Origin: Bacillota bacterium | GTDB taxonomy: Bacteria; Bacillota; Clostridia; Acetivibrionales; DTU013 | Length of the DNA: 6,002 nt | Direction of reading: 5' to 3' | Assembly (NCBI GenBank): GCA_023415815.1 | Contig: JAEZJL010000501.1 | Span: forward strand, 1 to 6,002 | Shown: piece after piece, positions 5,069-6,002 of the stretch | How positions within the stretch are numbered: position 1 is the stretch's first letter | Layout of the letters: each line of letters starts with the position of its first letter | Notes under the pieces: model-generated | Told to the model about the DNA's origin: nothing | Databases searched by the model: none | Seen by the model: only the letters and a program-made list of their open reading frames with translations | Made by a program: the position numbers and the translations under genes

Positions 5069-6002
5069 ATGAAAATACTGCTGATATCGCCCGTAAAGGA
5101 TCCTAGCGTTAAAACCCGTTATATAATCAGATTCCCGATGATTTCGCTGCAATATATCGCGGCCCTGATTCCGCAAGAGCATGAGATAAGGATTCTTGAG
5201 GAAGAAACCGAGACTCTCGATTACAATATCCCGTGCGACCTTGTAGGAATAACCTGTATGACGGCCACCGCAAACAGGGCGTATAAAATAGCGGAGGAAT
5301 TCAGGAAAAGAGGTAAAAAGGTCGTTCTTGGAGGAATCCATCCGACGGTGCTGCCCCAGGAGGCGAAGCAGCACTGCGATTCTGTGATAATAGGCGAAGG
5401 AGAGCCTGTCTGGGCGGAGATGCTTAAGGATCTCGCGCAGGAGAGACTGAAGGATTATTACAATGGAGGTACTGCGGGGAATCTCGACGAATATCCGCTG
5501 CCCAGGCGGGATCTGATCAAGCATAGATCCGTCCTGGGAATCGAGCCTGTGGTCACTTCCAGGGGATGCCCGTATTCCTGTGAATTTTGCAGCGTGTGGA
5601 AGTTTTTCGGCAGAAGGATCCGGCATGTCTCCATTGACCGCGTAATCCAGGATATTAAAGCCTCAAAAAGCTCGCGATTTATGTTTATGGACGACAATAT
5701 CGTCGGGAATCCGGTCTATGCAAAGGCGCTTTTCAAGGCGCTGAGCGACCTGAACATCACCTGGGTGGGACAGGCCTCCATCTCCTTTGCCAGGGACGAA
5801 GCCCTTTTGAAGCTGGCATATGACAGCGGCTGCAGGGGACTGTTTTTCGGAATGGAGACCGTATCGGAGCAAAAGCTGAAACGTATGAATAAAAGCATGA
5901 AAACCCGCGAAGATACGATTGAAGCCATAAAAAAATCACAGGCCATGGGATCTATTTTCATGCTTCCTATGTTTTCGGCTTTGACGACGACAATGAATCG
6001 AT
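5069..6002 (+). CDS. B12-binding-domain radical SAM protein, N-terminal part, with apparent frameshift near the window end
   Basis: The open frame starts at the ATG 5069 and runs past the window edge without a stop. Residues 1-130 form a cobalamin-binding-type Rossmann domain (MKILLISPVK, LVGITCMTATANRAYKIAEEF at 58-78, VVLGGIHPT at 85-93, IIGEGEP at 107-113). The radical SAM core follows: RGCPYSCEFC supplies the CxxxCxxC cluster ligands Cys167, Cys171 and Cys174. FMFMDDNIVGNP (204-215), WVGQASI (232-238) and GLFFGMET (257-264) come next. Family members often act as methylases or perform other radical chemistry; the substrate here cannot be told. After residue 293 the frame reads unlike the family, while the next frame gives GIYFHASYVFGFDDDNES, so one base seems missing at 5947-5949. 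Divergent orientation gives no firm link to tryptophan synthesis. Confidence 0.88.
   Translation, partial: MKILLISPVKDPSVKTRYIIRFPMISLQYIAALIPQEHEIRILEEETETLDYNIPCDLVGITCMTATANRAYKIAEEFRKRGKKVVLGGIHPTVLPQEAKQHCDSVIIGEGEPVWAEMLKDLAQERLKDYYNGGTAGNLDEYPLPRRDLIKHRSVLGIEPVVTSRGCPYSCEFCSVWKFFGRRIRHVSIDRVIQDIKASKSSRFMFMDDNIVGNPVYAKALFKALSDLNITWVGQASISFARDEALLKLAYDSGCRGLFFGMETVSEQKLKRMNKSMKTREDTIEAIKKSQAMGSIFMLPMFSALTTTMNR
5945..5952 (+). other. Apparent one-base deletion in the radical SAM gene
   Basis: The run GGG at 5947-5949 marks the point where the family-like reading moves from the 5069 frame to another frame. Adding a single G (ATG GGG ATC) restores a continuous, family-like protein to position 6002. 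It may be a sequencing or assembly error in a short G run or a real inactivating mutation; the window alone cannot decide. Confidence 0.7.

Overview
The window carries five complete tryptophan-biosynthesis genes on the minus strand, in the order trpE-trpG-trpD-trpC-trpF. Reading direction runs from about position 4800 down to 33, and trpB may start at the very edge (positions 4-2). A divergent, incomplete gene for a B12-binding-domain radical SAM protein starts at 5069 on the plus strand and runs off the right end. Organism: the strong AGGAGG-type ribosome sites, consensus sigma-A-type promoters, ATGA-coupled genes, trpEGDCF order, and above all a trp leader that looks like a TRAP (MtrB) target suggest a Firmicute. 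An anaerobic Clostridia-type lineage is likely. This is inference; no species is claimed.

Layout: 1-4 possible trpB start; 33-671 trpF; 658-1458 trpC; 1455-2489 trpD; 2490-2530 trpG-trpD gap with a short GAG-type repeat array over the trpD ribosome site; 2531-3112 trpG; 3109-4593 trpE with a TTG start. The leader (4594-4764) and promoter (4771-4799) of the operon come next. From 4800 to 5068 there is noncoding DNA with the divergent promoter (4917-4944) and the 5' untranslated region of the radical SAM gene, which begins at 5069.

Together the five enzymes convert chorismate to indole-3-glycerol phosphate: TrpE/TrpG make anthranilate, TrpD adds phosphoribose, TrpF isomerises and TrpC closes the indole ring. 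Every expected catalytic motif is present, so the pathway looks functional.

The most interesting part is the leader. Directly after a near-perfect promoter lie ten NAG triplets at an exact 5-nt period, plus an offset eleventh. They are followed by a candidate antiterminator that overlaps the last triplets, a strong intrinsic terminator, a long-range pairing, and a local hairpin that buries the trpE ribosome site. This matches the two-level logic known from Bacillus subtilis TRAP (transcription attenuation plus translation control), with differences in detail. A second, shorter GAG array sits over the trpD ribosome site. The radical SAM gene shows an apparent one-base deletion near the right end.
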